Of a stretch of 64,000 nucleotides of DNA, positions 31,494-42,639 are shown piece after piece. Made by a program: the position numbers and the translations under genes. The notes under the pieces are model-generated. The model saw only the letters and a list, made by a program, of their open reading frames with translations. It was not told the DNA's origin and searched no databases. The stretch comes from Tetmemena sp. SeJ-2015 (Eukaryota; Ciliophora; Spirotrichea; Sporadotrichida; Oxytrichidae), in assembly GCA_027382625.1 (NCBI GenBank), contig JAJKFJ010022447.1:1-64000 (forward strand), read 5' to 3'. Each line of letters begins with the position of its first letter. Position 1 is the stretch's first letter.

Positions 31494-33127
31494 TCATTTG
31501 GCCTCGAAAAGACCCTTGAGGAAGCGCTTGAATTCGGGGAAGGTGAGCTTACCCTTGCCGATGCGGTCCACTTCCTTCATAGCCCTTTGCACCATCTTCT
31601 CATCCACTTGCTTGCAAGCATCCAGCAGCTGCTTAATTTCTGGCACAGTCACCTCATTGTTGCCATCGCGGTCAAACAGTCTGAAGGTCTTCTCTAGTCT
31701 GTCATCATTCAATAGTTTTTCCATTGACATAGCTGTGTTTACGAACTCTGAGTAGTAAATAGCAAAGTAGATTAATACGCTACTGTTGAATAAGAGTAGT
31801 TGATATCACCAGAGCCATCAGCATCTACTCTCTCTATCATCTCATCAATTTCCTTCTCATTAAAGTTAACTCCTCTGATTAATCGGTAGGCTTCAATCAA
31901 CTCATCCCTTGACAAAGAACCATTTCCGTTCTTATCGAATGATCTGAACTGATTAGCTAGGTTGTTAAGTTCCTCTTGCGAGAGTAGGTTTTGAGTGAGG
32001 AAGCCTTACATGGCTTGCTTCAGTTTGCCACCTGCATGGAACTTCTTGATGTTGTTTAGAGTGTCTCCAAGATCTTTGTCCTTGAGTTCTCCCTTTTGTG
32101 CCTTTAGGAAATAGGGGTGCTTGAGTGCGTCTGCAGCAGAGAGTCTATCTTCGTGCTTGTAGGCCATCAGTTTCAGGATGAGGTCGCGAGCTTCCTCTGT
32201 GAGTTGGGTCCACTCGTATCTCTGCTGATCGAACTTGTATTCCTCGATCAGCTTGAGAGTCTCTCTGTGGTCGTAGCCGTAGAAGGGCACGTCTCCAGTC
32301 AGCAAGTAGTAGGCGGTAATTCCAACAGCCCAGATATCCACCTTCTGGTTCCAGTGACCCTTGATTGTCTCAGGAGCGATATAGCAACCGCGGTAATCTC
32401 CATATCTAAGGAACTTATCCAAATCCTTCACAGGTTGATTGCCAACTTCATCTAGATCGATGATCTTGAGTTCAGGTTAGTAAGGAGTGACGTGAAGGAT
32501 GTTGATTGGGAAGAGCTGGTTGTGAGCGACTCCCTTGGAGTGGATGTAAGCAACTCCTTGAAGAATCTGCTTGAGAATTTGAGCTGCATAGTCCTCATTG
32601 AAGCGACCTTGTCTCCAGACTTGGTCGATGATGTCGTTACCCTTCAGGCACTCAGTGATGAGGAAGTAGTAGTTCTCGTCTTCATAAACCTCAAGGTATC
32701 GCACGATGTTGGGGTGATCGAAAGTGCCGAAGAACTCCATCTTCTTCACAAAGGCGTCATGTGAAGCATACTCTGACTTTGCCTTCTAGATAATTGCTCT
32801 CTCGATGCCAGTCTTTTTGTGGGTACCCACTCTGGCCTTACGGTAGTAGGAGTCAGAGTACATCTCTCCAATCTCGTAGTGGTCGGTGATTTTCTCTCCC
32901 TTCCTAAAGAGCATGCTCTTGCCGGTGACTTGTAACTTGCTCAGGTGGTCATCGAAGTAGCCATCGTCCTTCAGTAGTTTCTCAAAGAACTGGCGTGAGA
33001 AGGAGATGACATCCTCAGGGTTTGAACGAATGACCTCCTTGGAATAGTTCTTGAGGATGGTTGGGAGTTCCTAGTGGACAACGATCTGCTCTGCGGAGAA
33101 GATCCTCATTTCTCTAACGTCTGCCAT
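31494..33127 (-). CDS. RIIa/Dpy-30-like dimerization + pseudokinase + EF-hand protein B
   Basis: Paralogue of the neighbour, same order. The ATG at 33127 gives MADVREMRIFSAEQIVV, then a dimerization-like ILKNYSKEVIRSNPEDVISFSRQFFEK. The kinase fold has RAIIQKAKSEYASHD in the usual lysine region, YYFLITECLKGNDIIDQV and GVAYIHSKGVAHNQLFPINIL, where the HRD aspartate is replaced (A-H-N-Q). The DFG site is I-I-D-L-D-E-V-G. This suggests a pseudokinase. APETIKGHWNQKVDIWAVGITAYYLL is conserved. EF-hands: DKNGNGSLSRDE, DADGSGDINYSE, DRDGNNEVTVPE. There is only one IES (pointer ACTACTC), far fewer than in copy A, so IES content diverged after duplication. TGA at 31494-31496. Confidence 0.93.
31750..31800 (-). 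other. IES, pointer ACTACTC
   Basis: GAGTAGT on + at 31750-31756 and 31794-31800. Removing 44 bp gives GDINYSEFVNTAMSMEKLL. Confidence 0.94.
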
Positions 33128-33441
33128 TATTTTTCTTTATAGCTTAAATATAAGTTATTGATTTAGCTGAGAGTTCTTATTTTAAATATAATTATTTTAA
33201 ATTTGCTATCACACCACACTCACACTACCATTTTATAATACTCATAATCACTTGTGATAGAGTGTGGACATATTTTGGGTGGAAGTAGTTTATAATAAAA
33301 GTTAGTTATTGTAATATAGGATAAAGATAGACAAAAATATGTAGTTTTAGTAAAACTATTGTAGTTATAATTATTATCGCATTTTGAGGTGCAACTGGTA
33401 ATCAGTATATTATTTTTCAATCCCAAATAAAGTTCTTAAAG
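33128..33441. other. non-coding AT-rich spacer
   Basis: Between divergent gene starts (33127 minus, 33442 plus). AT-rich, with no conserved product in either strand. Probably two promoter regions and possibly germline-limited spacer with telomere-addition sites. Confidence 0.6.
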
Positions 33442-36400
33442 ATGAGAGCGAGCATAAATAATTTAACCAATCAGCCCCATTCAGTAAATAGGAATGCACC
33501 TCTAAGCTGATTCAATCCCAACTAAAGCTAAGAGTAGTAACAGCAGTAGCAGTAGCAGTAGCAGCATTTATATCCCCATGTCATAAACTAATAAGACAAG
33601 CACTTCCAGAAATTGCAATAAGAAAGAACTCTATCAATTCACAATAGCATTATTAAAATTGATGAATATACATTTTGCTAGATAATTTTAAGCATTTAAC
33701 AAATTGGCTAGAGTCAAAAATTTAGGCTGCCTGCCTCAAAATCTATAACCAAGGGTAACAATGAACCCAGCTTTTTCAAGTTCTTGAATTTAGAATCGAG
33801 AAACGGTTAAGTCCTAGTCAAATCTAATGACTCAATACAATAGCAAATACTACTACCACAGACTTAGAATGAAGATTCTAAGACGACAACCAATATCGAT
33901 GTATGAAAGTAACTGTACGAATCCAGTACTATCAAAATGGACGGTAATCATCCTAATCATCCTAATCAGAATTATTCAAAGTTACTAAAAATGAGAGTTA
34001 ACTCCAACGATGCATAGTAACTTATTCGTAGGTTTAAACTACGTCAAAAAGGAGGAGACAGCTTACTAAATTAGATTAATAAAGCCAAGCTCTAGGAAAT
34101 GCTCCCAAATAATCTCAATAACCCTTAAGGCTATACAAGCATTAATTCTTCTGCTGAAAGATAGATTCAATATCCTATAAAGGAGAAGGCGTCTAAATTT
34201 AGCTAGGATTAGTAAAATTCATAGATGTTGCCAGATATAGGTCTAAATAAATCAAGGGATGAGGTTCAATTCAGTATAAAAAACGAAGCAAGCACTCAAA
34301 GCGAATAGGGCAATCAAGTTTTGGTGAATTTTCGAAGACAATCATTAGAGGAGATACCTTAGATTCTTCAGAGTGTTGATGAATACCAATTGTAATTGTC
34401 TCTTCAACCTCTTGAGAAATCAAGTCGCAGAAACTTTAACTTATAAATTGACAGTATTTAAGTTTAACTTACATTAGCAACGAATGCAGTAGTACAAAGC
34501 CATTCCCTAGAAGCAGCTATCAATCCAGCCAAACCCAGTTATCTTCACTTCTCTCAAGCCAGAAACCACAAATGCACTTTAAACTCAGGTCCAAAAGTAG
34601 ACCGCTCAAGCTATGAAGGATCACTATCTTGAAAAATTGAGGGGCAGCTAAAGTATGGCTAATAAGAAACCTCTGTCTCTTGAAGCAGCAAGACTCTCGA
34701 GCATGAGTAATTTTCAGCTGACTAACAGCGCTGAGAAAGCCAAGGAAAGAGCTTCCTAGCTTTAAGATGAGAGTAGAAGATCTAGGAACTCTTAGCAAGC
34801 AATTGAGTAGTTATAGAATAGAAAGGCTTAGAGTCAGATAGAAAACTTAGACTCTAGATTCATGATGGTCACCAGCCAAGATTTGATAGTGCATCTCAAA
34901 GATTCAAGTTCAGCTTTACTAAGTCTTTTTTTAGCTGAGGGAAGATGGCTGTCCTCGATTGAGAACAACAGGCAGTATTCAAGTACCCTGAGCCAGAAGC
35001 AATAGCACTCTCGCTTTCTAAATGTCTTAAACAGCCTGACAGTGAAGTCTTTTGATGAGCGCTCTATCTCTAAGCTGGGCCAAAATAGTTCAGTGGGCAT
35101 GAACAAGAATCTTAGACTCTTGGGAAGTGAACTTAGAGATGCGATAATGATGAAAGAGCAGGAGCCTGAGGATGATGAATACTGCACTCATTAGATTCTT
35201 AGAAGGAGAAATTAGAAGAGCAAGGAAGTTTAAAAAATGAATTAGACGATCGCTTATAACAGAGTATAGAGAAAGCTGGAGAGTTAGAAAGAGACACTCA
35301 GAGAGGAAGTTTAGGATGCTGAATTTAAAAATCCTGAGAGCTTAGAAGCTGTGCATAACATTGGAGTAGAAGGGATAACGATTGAATCGAAGGATACCAC
35401 TTAGATTGGTTTTTCGAATTAGAAGCTTAAATCTCGTAATAATCTCAACGAGTAATTGCAAAACCAGAGTATCAATTATCTTGATCAGTCTTTAAATGGC
35501 AATTCTTTTCTAAACTCCAGCTCTCTAATTCAACCGCGAACTCTTTATTCTAACAGTAAAGGAAACCAAAATGAAAATATGTATCGCTTTTTACAATTGT
35601 TTTATGATAAACCCAAGTCAAAAGCTAAATTAGAGTCAGTACTTGAGTTTTGGAGGACAGAGGTATCTCACTAAGAAACCTTAACACGCTAAGGGTTTAG
35701 TTTTATCCAAGAAGAAATTCGTAAGCAATATCAATAACAACTTGCATCCTTAATAGAGAGGGCCATTGAATTCCTTAAACGGAGAAGTTTAAAATTAGAG
35801 TATGCAGCTGATTATGAATAGAACCTTCGACTCTACTTTGGAGGATAGAGGTAGCTTCGGTTGCTTGTAGCTTGGGTAGATGAGGGATCGGACTCCACTA
35901 GATACCGAAGTAGAGTATTTGTAGATGAAGGACTCGATGGAGATATCAGGCACTTAGTATAGGCAGAATCCTCAAATATATACTAAGACTCAATAGGAGT
36001 AAATGCTTCGCACTCAGAAGAGTTAAAACAGAAGTTGCAATGTGCATTTTATTTTACTTCTGATAATATTTTAAAGTGGTTTATAGAAAAACTCAGAATA
36101 GAGTAGGGGAAAATGCAAGGCTAAAATTTTAGTGGACCTCAACAATAAGCTAAAGTACAATTAGACAGATGAATACACTTTAATTGTATTATACTTTTAA
36201 ACCTATTATTGGCTTATCCTTAATAAATGAAGAGAAGGTAGACAGAGAAACTATGATACTCCAGCATGAACTCCATAAATCCTAAGACTTTAGATTAAAA
36301 TACGATTCAATAGATGAGGATGAGTCAAAGTTATTCGATCCTCAATAAAGCAGAACAAGTGACTATACACAAGCCAATGTTTTCATGCAAGATCGAAATT

Positions 36401-37393
36401 AATGGGATTCAATTTTGCATATTTTCATTATTTTATTTGGAAATCTGTGGGAAGTAGTCCACAAGAAATCCTAATTCAAAAAGACTGGTTAGTATTTTCA
36501 GCCCAACTAAAAACCGGATGATGACTATAGAATTCACCAGCAGACTAACATTAACATAGCAGGGTAGATTTTTTAAAATGGAGCAAAACATTAGCAACCT
36601 TCAAGAATCTAAACACTCTCTAAAACCTCAAGCGATTCTCTTTCTCATCACAATAGCTTTACTCACTATGAGGCAAGATATGGTCAATAGTACAATAACT
36701 AGAATTAATAAAATCTAACTTCCTAAAACCTAAAGGAAATTTCTTCCATCCAATACTTTAAGTGGGGAAAAGAATGAACAAAAGAAATAATAAAATGACT
36801 ATAGCCTAATTAAAAGCCAGAACCTAAAACTTTTTGTACGGGAAAATCGAGACTATATGACTTTTTTAAAAGATAAAAGTTAACACTTTTTTGGGATCGA
36901 AAAAAAAATAGGAACCTATTAATTAAAACACCTTAATAAGAGTGAAGGGAATTCGAAGAATGTGTTCTCAAATTAGAGAGTGAGAGATATTTAAAATGCC
37001 TATGGAGAGAGATTAGAATATGAAAAAGATAATAAGTAAAAAAGAGTGACAGCAGGTCAATCTTCTAGTTAAAGCCAAACTGAGATATCTAATTACTAAG
37101 AGATTTTGATTAAAGGAAATATATTCTAGATTAGAATTAAATTAAAGAGTACTCATATTTGTGCTTTTGAAGCTGATTTTGATAATATTTTAAAATGGCA
37201 TGAATACTCCAGCCCTCGAGTTTGCGCTACTCTAGCCTGTGGCTGGATTATATTATAGGCTATTAAGATATTACTAAAATTGGTCAGAGCGCTTTCTTTT
37301 GACCCTGTCTAAATGTTGTTGTGCGCTATCCAGAGAACCCTGACTGTTGCTAAATATCAAGGTATGCTCGCTAAACTATTCTGCTTCTAATGA
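33442..37393 (+). CDS. hypothetical large Q/S/N-rich protein with coiled coil
   Basis: Unrecognised. The ATG at 33442 begins MRASINNLTNQPHSVNRNAPLS. A 21-bp IES (AAGC) leads into a long Gln run (CAG/TAG/TAA codons mixed). An unresolved shift near 33905-33920 follows, then several hundred codons of S/Q/L-rich sequence with coiled-coil character near 34900-35350. IESs use pointers TTTAACTTA and TAGACAGA. A one-base frame break near 36765 links SSIQYFK to SGEKNEQK. Two related segments, CAFYFTSDNILKW (about 36050) and CAFEADFDNILKW (about 37162), suggest an internal duplication. Coding past about 37210 is doubtful because the minus strand then looks coding. Confidence 0.65.
33504..33528 (+). other. 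IES, pointer AAGC
   Basis: AAGC at 33504-33507 and 33525-33528. Removing 21 bp deletes an in-frame TGA and gives APLSQEQQQQQ. Confidence 0.75.
34435..34471 (+). other. IES, pointer TTTAACTTA
   Basis: TTTAACTTA at 34435-34443 and 34463-34471. Removing 28 bp gives SRRNFNLHQQRMQQYKAIP in frame. Confidence 0.92.
36162..36246 (+). other. IES, pointer TAGACAGA
   Basis: TAGACAGA at 36162-36169 and 36239-36246. Removing 77 bp removes a TGA and gives AKVQLDRETMILQHELHKS. Confidence 0.92.
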
Positions 37394-38850
37394 ATTTGGA
37401 GCAGGGATCAAGTGTTGTTACAATTTTTGTTAAGGATTTACCTAGGATGAGTTTAGTAGGTGCCTTTTTAATTGACTGCCTGGAGAATTTTGAATCGCTT
37501 AGTGCCCCGAAAGGAAGCCTTCGTTAAAAATGTTACGCAGAGACTTTTTTCTGTTCTTGGTAGTGTCTCCCTGCTCGATCAGGATCATTAAATTCTAAGA
37601 GTTCGTCTCTTTCGCAGGCTTCATCTTGATGGATGGGATTTTTATATTATCCAGTGATCGGTTCAAATAGCTTACTCCTTCAAAAGCATTTGTGAATCTC
37701 TGTTGAAGTTGCTTTTGCCTCTCTATTAATTGAAGTTGTTGCTTCTATTATTTACTATTTGCTGTTGTTTATTTGATGGGAGACGTTGTTGATTTGCGAT
37801 TTGAGATTTTGAGACTGCTCTTCCCTTAGCTTTAAACAGTGAGCAAAAAATGGCTGAAGAGAGTACTTTTTCTTAGTCAGGCCCCCCTTCGAGTGTTAAA
37901 CTGAATCTGGCTAGTCTGTAGTAGGAATTAAGTTTATCTATATTGAGCTGTTCAATCAGGGTCTGTGAAATGCTTAGGGGCTATTGAAGGAACACCTGAG
38001 CTGCCTAGGCCGTTGTTGCTCTTTGCTATCTTAGGCTGGTTCTTTAAGAAAGCTGCCTGATTATATCCTTGAGAGGCTTTGCCTTAATTAACTTCAGTTT
38101 TGCTTTGAGCATTATAAGTTGGAACTTGCTCATTAAGACTCCTTTTAGCTGGCTTTAAACCATGGTTAGTACCTTCAACTTAGAGCTCCGAATTTATATC
38201 GATCTTAGGAAGGGCCTTTGTGATAGGCTACATTTGTTTATCTTGCACCTTTTTAGTTGCTGCTTAATTCGTAAAGTCTGAAGGAAAGTTTTCATTCTCA
38301 TCTTTTAAATGCAAAATTAAGATCTTTGCATATAAAGAGGTTTTTAAATCTTAGAGGTCTAGCCTTAAATCTTCTATTTGCTCAATTACAAAATCTCAAA
38401 ATAATACATTCCAAAATAAACCAAATTTTTATTTCTCCTTGGTGCTTTTAACTCATAGGTTCTTGCCGCTTCTTCACCTTCTAGTGTGGATTATGTTATT
38501 CCTTTTGAGGAGAGTTCGAAGTGTTGAGCTTGATTTGTATTGACATGCCTTTGGAAAAGAAGTTAGTCAAGGTGTTAAAGTTTTCTCCAGTTAGCCGCTC
38601 GCCTCTTGCTTTCTATGACTCCTCTTCCTTGTTCGTCCTTAAATTTTGGCTGCCCTCATAATCCTGAGACTATTTCAACTGTTGTTCTTCAGAGGTTTTC
38701 TTCTCTTCAAGCCTCTAGTCCGATAAAGCACTAGCAGATGAAGATGTGACTATGGTCTTATCATACTCACTTGGGTTTTGGGGATTCCCCAATAGCTGAA
38801 TCTCTTAGCTTAAGATATACCCCAGCAAGCAATAACAATCAATGCTAGAA
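37190..38850 (-). CDS. hypothetical disordered S/N/Q/K-rich protein
   Basis: Unrecognised. From about 38850: SIDCYCLLGYILSQEIQLLGNPQNPSEYDKTIVTSS, then KARGERLTGENFNTLTNFFSKGMSIQIKLN. After an insert near 38390 comes IEQIEDLRLDLQDLKTSLYAKILI. Disordered sequence follows, then after another insert near 37950-37880, QLIERQKQLQQRFTNAFEGVSYLNRSLDNIKIPSIKMKP and a Q/S-rich end near 37190. The start codon is not clear. Convergent with the plus-strand gene ending near 37.2 kb; their 3' ends may overlap. Exon and IES boundaries are only approximate. Confidence 0.5.
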
Positions 38851-38968
38851 GGACAAATACTTAAATTACAAATAATCTCTGTGAAGTTCATAAAGTTAAA
38901 GTCCACGGTTGTTCTTGCAACAACTACATGCTATGAAATTTTATTTCTGCTTTGCAAGATGATAGCTC

Positions 38969-40482
38969 TCAGATGTTGGCAGGCACTAGAGGGTCGAAAC
39001 CAAGTTCTTCGACTGGAATACCGAACTCGGAGAGTTTGCCTTCATAGGTCTTTACCATGTTGGAGTGGGCTTCTCTGATCTTCTTGAGCTCAGCTTGGAT
39101 CTGCTTAATAGCTTCGTTTTTGAGGTTCTCAACCTCCTCCAGGGTGCTCTTGATAGCTCCAAGAGTCTTTGGGTCAATTTTAGCTGCTGCAAGGAGCTAG
39201 TTGATCTGGGCGTCCTTAGTCTCAAGGGACTCCTAGATTGTCTCGAGCTTCTTCTCGAGCACCAGGTTCCTGAGGCCAGTCTTCTGGTGGATCTCGTAGA
39301 CTGTCTGATGGAACTCATCAAACAGTGCCCTCTTCTCTTTCTGGAGGTACTGGAACTGCTGTAGCCGCACTTCGTACTGCCACTCGATGTCCTTCAACAC
39401 TGCATCGTGCTCCATGATCTGGGCCTGGCACTCCTGCAACTTCTCCATGATAGCGTCGTGCTTACGCTTCTTCTCACTCAGCTTCTTGACTTCTTCACTT
39501 GCCCTTTGAAGAGGCTCGACGACCTGCTTATTCGCCTCCTCCTGGTCCATCTTCTGCTTCTGCTTAGAGGTGTCTTCCTTCTTGGCATCAGTCAGCTCAT
39601 CCTTGAGTTGCTTGATTATGTCCAAGTTTGTATTGGTGATCTCCTAGTAGTAGTTCTTGATGTCCTGGTACTTCTTGGAGTGCTTCTGCGTCAGCGCCTT
39701 GATAGCCTCGTTCTTCTTATTCTCTATCTGCTGTATCTAGGCCTTGCGCTTTCGCTCCATCTCTTCTCTTAACAGTAGCATCTTGTGCTTGTAAGCCTAG
39801 ACGTTATTCAATTAAAGGAATGGTTAGTGAAGTTTGAAAGTATACTTGAGTTGAATTTCATTGGCTATACGTTCGTACTCAGCTCTGATACGAGTGGCCT
39901 GCTTGTTCTTGTCCTTGGTGAGGGCGTTGAGATACTCCTAGTGCCTCACCTCCTGCTCCTTCTTCTACACCTTGAGGGCTCTCAAGTCCTGCTTGAGTTC
40001 TCTCTCGTTGATGCGGTGCTCATCCTCCACGTTCTTAAGAGTGATTTAGGCCTCCTTCTTGAGCTCAGTGAGTTGGTCCAAATTTTGAAACAGCAAGTGC
40101 TTGACCCTCTACTTATAGATCTTGATCTCGATCTGGTGCTTCTCGCTCAAGTCCTGCAGCTCCCTCTCCTTGTTACGCTGCTCTGCCTGCTTGTCCTCCA
40201 ATTCCTTCTTTGCAACGATCCAGAAGTAAACCTAGAAAGAATTTTAAATACGCTTTTTAGTCTTTGAAGGTGGGGTTAGTTGACTCTCTAGCGTTCGTCT
40301 TGATAGAGACCTGCGAGGTCTTCCTCTCTGCGGATCTGCTCTTCAAGGAGTCTGCACTCCTTACGAAGCGACTTCTTGTAGTCTTCATCGTCGATGTCGT
40401 CCACGGCATCAGCCTTGGCCTTGGCCTCTTCTTCTAACGAGGATTTCTTCCCCTTCTTTCCGTCCTTCTTCTTGGGAGGCAT
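38969..40482 (-). CDS. DRC4: dynein regulatory complex subunit 4 (DRC4/GAS8)
   Basis: DRC4 is a coiled-coil subunit of the nexin-dynein regulatory complex of motile cilia. The ATG at 40482 starts MPPKKKDGKKGKKSS. The hallmark order follows: FWIVAKKELEDK, HQIEIKIYKQRVKHLL, ALKVQKKEQE, YQDIKNYYQEITNTNLDIIKQLKD, VVEPLQRASEE, DIEWQYEVRLQQFQ, ALFDEFHQTVYEIHQKTGLRNLVLEKKLE, LAAAKIDP, YEGKLSEFGIPVEELGF and LVPANI with a TGA at 38969. Two inserts flanked only by TA (39792-39844, 40227-40278) restore QRVNYFW and QLKYKHKMLLL. Length of about 470 is normal for the family. The coding DNA is notably GC-richer than its surroundings. Confidence 0.95.
39792..39844 (-). other. IES in DRC4, 2-bp pointer TA
   Basis: TA at 39792-39793 and 39843-39844. 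Removing 51 bp gives IQLKYKHKMLLLREEMERK, as in GAS8 (A-K-Y-D-K-K-M). A splice-site solution breaks the frame. Confidence 0.75.
40227..40278 (-). other. IES in DRC4, 2-bp pointer TA
   Basis: TA at 40227-40228 and 40277-40278. Removing 50 bp gives DERQRVNYFWIVAKKELED. Confidence 0.72.
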
Positions 40483-40815
40483 GCTCTTAATATCCCCAAA
40501 TCATAATATCAAAGTATAGGCACACTATAATGAAAATGAGATAGCAATAGTGATTGAGTTATAAAGTGTTAGGTTTGGTAACTGTGGTTTTAAGGTTAGT
40601 GGTTTATTTGATTCGTTTGAAGGGCTGCCCTTCTTGTTTGACTTTTATAATTAATTCAATTATAATCCTCTCTCTCAATTAATTTAAACTAAACTCGATA
40701 GCATTTCTGCGGCTGTAATGAATTTAGATTAGAGGAAAGTTAGAGCAAGAAATTAATAATGCACATAAGATTGCTGCATTCAATATAGATTGTAATATAT
40801 TAGCTCTTTACTACT
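40483..40815. other. non-coding spacer
   Basis: AT-rich, about 330 bp between the DRC4 start and the MORN gene end. No gene, repeat or RNA recognised. Confidence 0.6.
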
Positions 40816-42639
40816 CAGTTCCTTGTTGAGTAATTATTATTCTTAATCCTAATTTACTGCACATGGCTTTCTATTGTACCTCCAGTGTTTTTGTTTGCCT
40901 CCTCGAGCCACTTTATTCTTTTACCGTTAGCCCACTCTCCTTTTCGACTGTCACCTCTTGGCCCACTCGAGTGCACTCCGATCCCGTGCTACACTCCATT
41001 CACCCACTAACCGTCATATCATTATAGAAGTGCGCAATATCGAACACAAAAGATTAAATGATTATATCTCTGTCCATCAGGCCAAACGAAGAGACCCTTT
41101 CCATGTTTCTTATCGTGGAAGTACTCTCCCTCGTATCTCCTTCCGTCAGTCCAAGTGAACACTCCCCTCCCGTGCATTTTATTCTTGCTCCAATGACCGT
41201 TGTAGATGCGTCCATCCGCCCACTCCAGTCTGCCCTTTCCATGCATGTAGTTCATCTTGAAGTTGCCCTCGTATCTAGACCCATCTGATAAATTCAATGT
41301 TCCGTATCCATCTTGCACACCTTTGACCTTAATTAACTGTTGATAAGGATTTATTAAATTCTATGATGCCAAATTCATAATGCATATCAATATTTGACGT
41401 AGTCACCAACATAGACGTCACCTTCTGGCCATTCTTCCCTTCCCTTGCCATGAGACTTGCCCCTTTGAAAGTCCCCTTCATAAGTGCTACCACTGAAGAT
41501 CTCTAGCTTTCCCTTGCCGTGCTCCAGTCCATCCTTCCATTCTCCCTCATAGACATCCCCATTAGCTCTGAAGATGCGTCCTCTCCCATGTGGCTTGCCA
41601 TTTTCCCAGTGACCCTCGTAAAAGGAGCCATCTGCCCAAGTCTGAGTTCCCCTCCCTTCCTTCAAGTCCATAGTAAAGTTAGACACCTAGCCCTCATATT
41701 GCCAGTCGTTAGCTGAGTTGGAGAATTTCCTATCAGTCCTATCTATGTCCTTCGCAAATTGAGTTGGGTTGTACTTGAAAGGTGCTTTTTTCTTTCTTAG
41801 GTCGTGCACTGTTTCGTTAAAGAAAGGTACTTCTGTCTTCAAAGCCTAGGCTAAAAACATCAGATAGAGAACATTAAATAAACTATAATAGTGCTTGAGG
41901 CTCTAAACTTGTACTTAGTGAACACTTGGTTTCTGGCTCTTATCCCTCTGGCAATGGCCTACATGCGCAGTAGCACTCTCATCAACTGCCAGTTATTTTA
42001 GAACTTTCTTATCAGCTCCTGCTTCTCAAGTTCTTGTCTGCGCTCCTCCTCCTTTTTTTGGATCTCCCGTCTTAGAATAGCCGACATAGTAAAAACTCTA
42101 GAGCTTTCTCCCTCTCCGAATATGGTACTGCCAAATATATGTATATATAGTAATTGCTTGGGGAAACTTTTTGAACTGCTGTTTGCAGATTAGTTGCTTT
42201 GGTTTACGAGAAGCGTAGCCTGATGTGGGTGGCTTGAGGCGACTGGCGTTCTTTTAATGGATTGAGTAGTCCTATTGGTTGTGCTTTTATTTTGAATGTA
42301 TATATAGTTAAAATTTAAAAGTGCTATCGATTTGACTAAGGGATTAATTTACAGTTTGGAAACCACTGATCTATTGAATCTCATCAGCACACAGAAGGAA
42401 TTATGCCTGCCCGTTCTTAGGTTTCTTGAAAGACCTTGGCCTATATTACCCTCTTGTGGTAGAGGGCTTACACAAAAAATGTCATATAGCTCTCCAATTT
42501 ATTTAAGTGGCTATTAGCCTAGTCCTATATGCTTAGCGCTGACTGATTTAGAGCCCATGCGTGTGCCGTTCATTTCCATGAATCCGTTGAAGCTTTGGCT
42601 TTCCAGTTCCTTGACTGAGGAGCAGCAAACATTTCCCAT
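40816..42639 (-). CDS. MORN-repeat protein with N-terminal acylation motif and IQ motif
   Basis: MORN repeats bind membranes or scaffold cortical structures. The ATG at 42639 starts M-G-N-V-C-C-S-S, a myristoylation (Gly2) and palmitoylation (Cys5/6) signature. The frame stays open through a spacer (about 42540-42090, inserts not resolved) into MSAILRREIQKKEEERRQELEKQ and an IQ motif RMQAIARGIRARNQVF. At least seven MORN units follow: YEGQV..GRGTQTW, YEGHWENGKPHGRGRIF, YEGEWKDGLEHGKGKL, YEGDFQRGKSHGKG, VQDGYGTLN, YEGNFKMNYMHGKGRLEW, GHWSKNKMHGRGVFTW, YEGEYFHDKKHGKGLFVW. A last VNGVQHGIGVHS follows after an IES. TGA near 40816. Joining the acylated start to the MORN part is by open frame, so moderately sure. 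Confidence 0.85.
41016..41068 (-). other. IES in MORN gene, pointer GATAT
   Basis: ATATC on + at 41016-41020 and 41064-41068. Removing 48 bp gives PDGQRYDGQWVNGVQHGIGV. Confidence 0.92.
41322..41398 (-). other. IES in MORN gene, pointer GTCAAA
   Basis: TTTGAC on + at 41322-41327 and 41393-41398. Removing 71 bp gives VYVGDYVKGVQDGYGTLNL. Confidence 0.94.

Noticed and set aside
33220..33426. Short minus-strand ORF in the spacer
   Set aside because: Low-complexity, no conserved features, lies between divergent gene starts.
33530..33560. CAG/TAG run as a microsatellite outside genes
   Set aside because: It continues in frame as a poly-Gln tract using CAG, TAG and TAA codons of the hypothetical gene starting at 33442.
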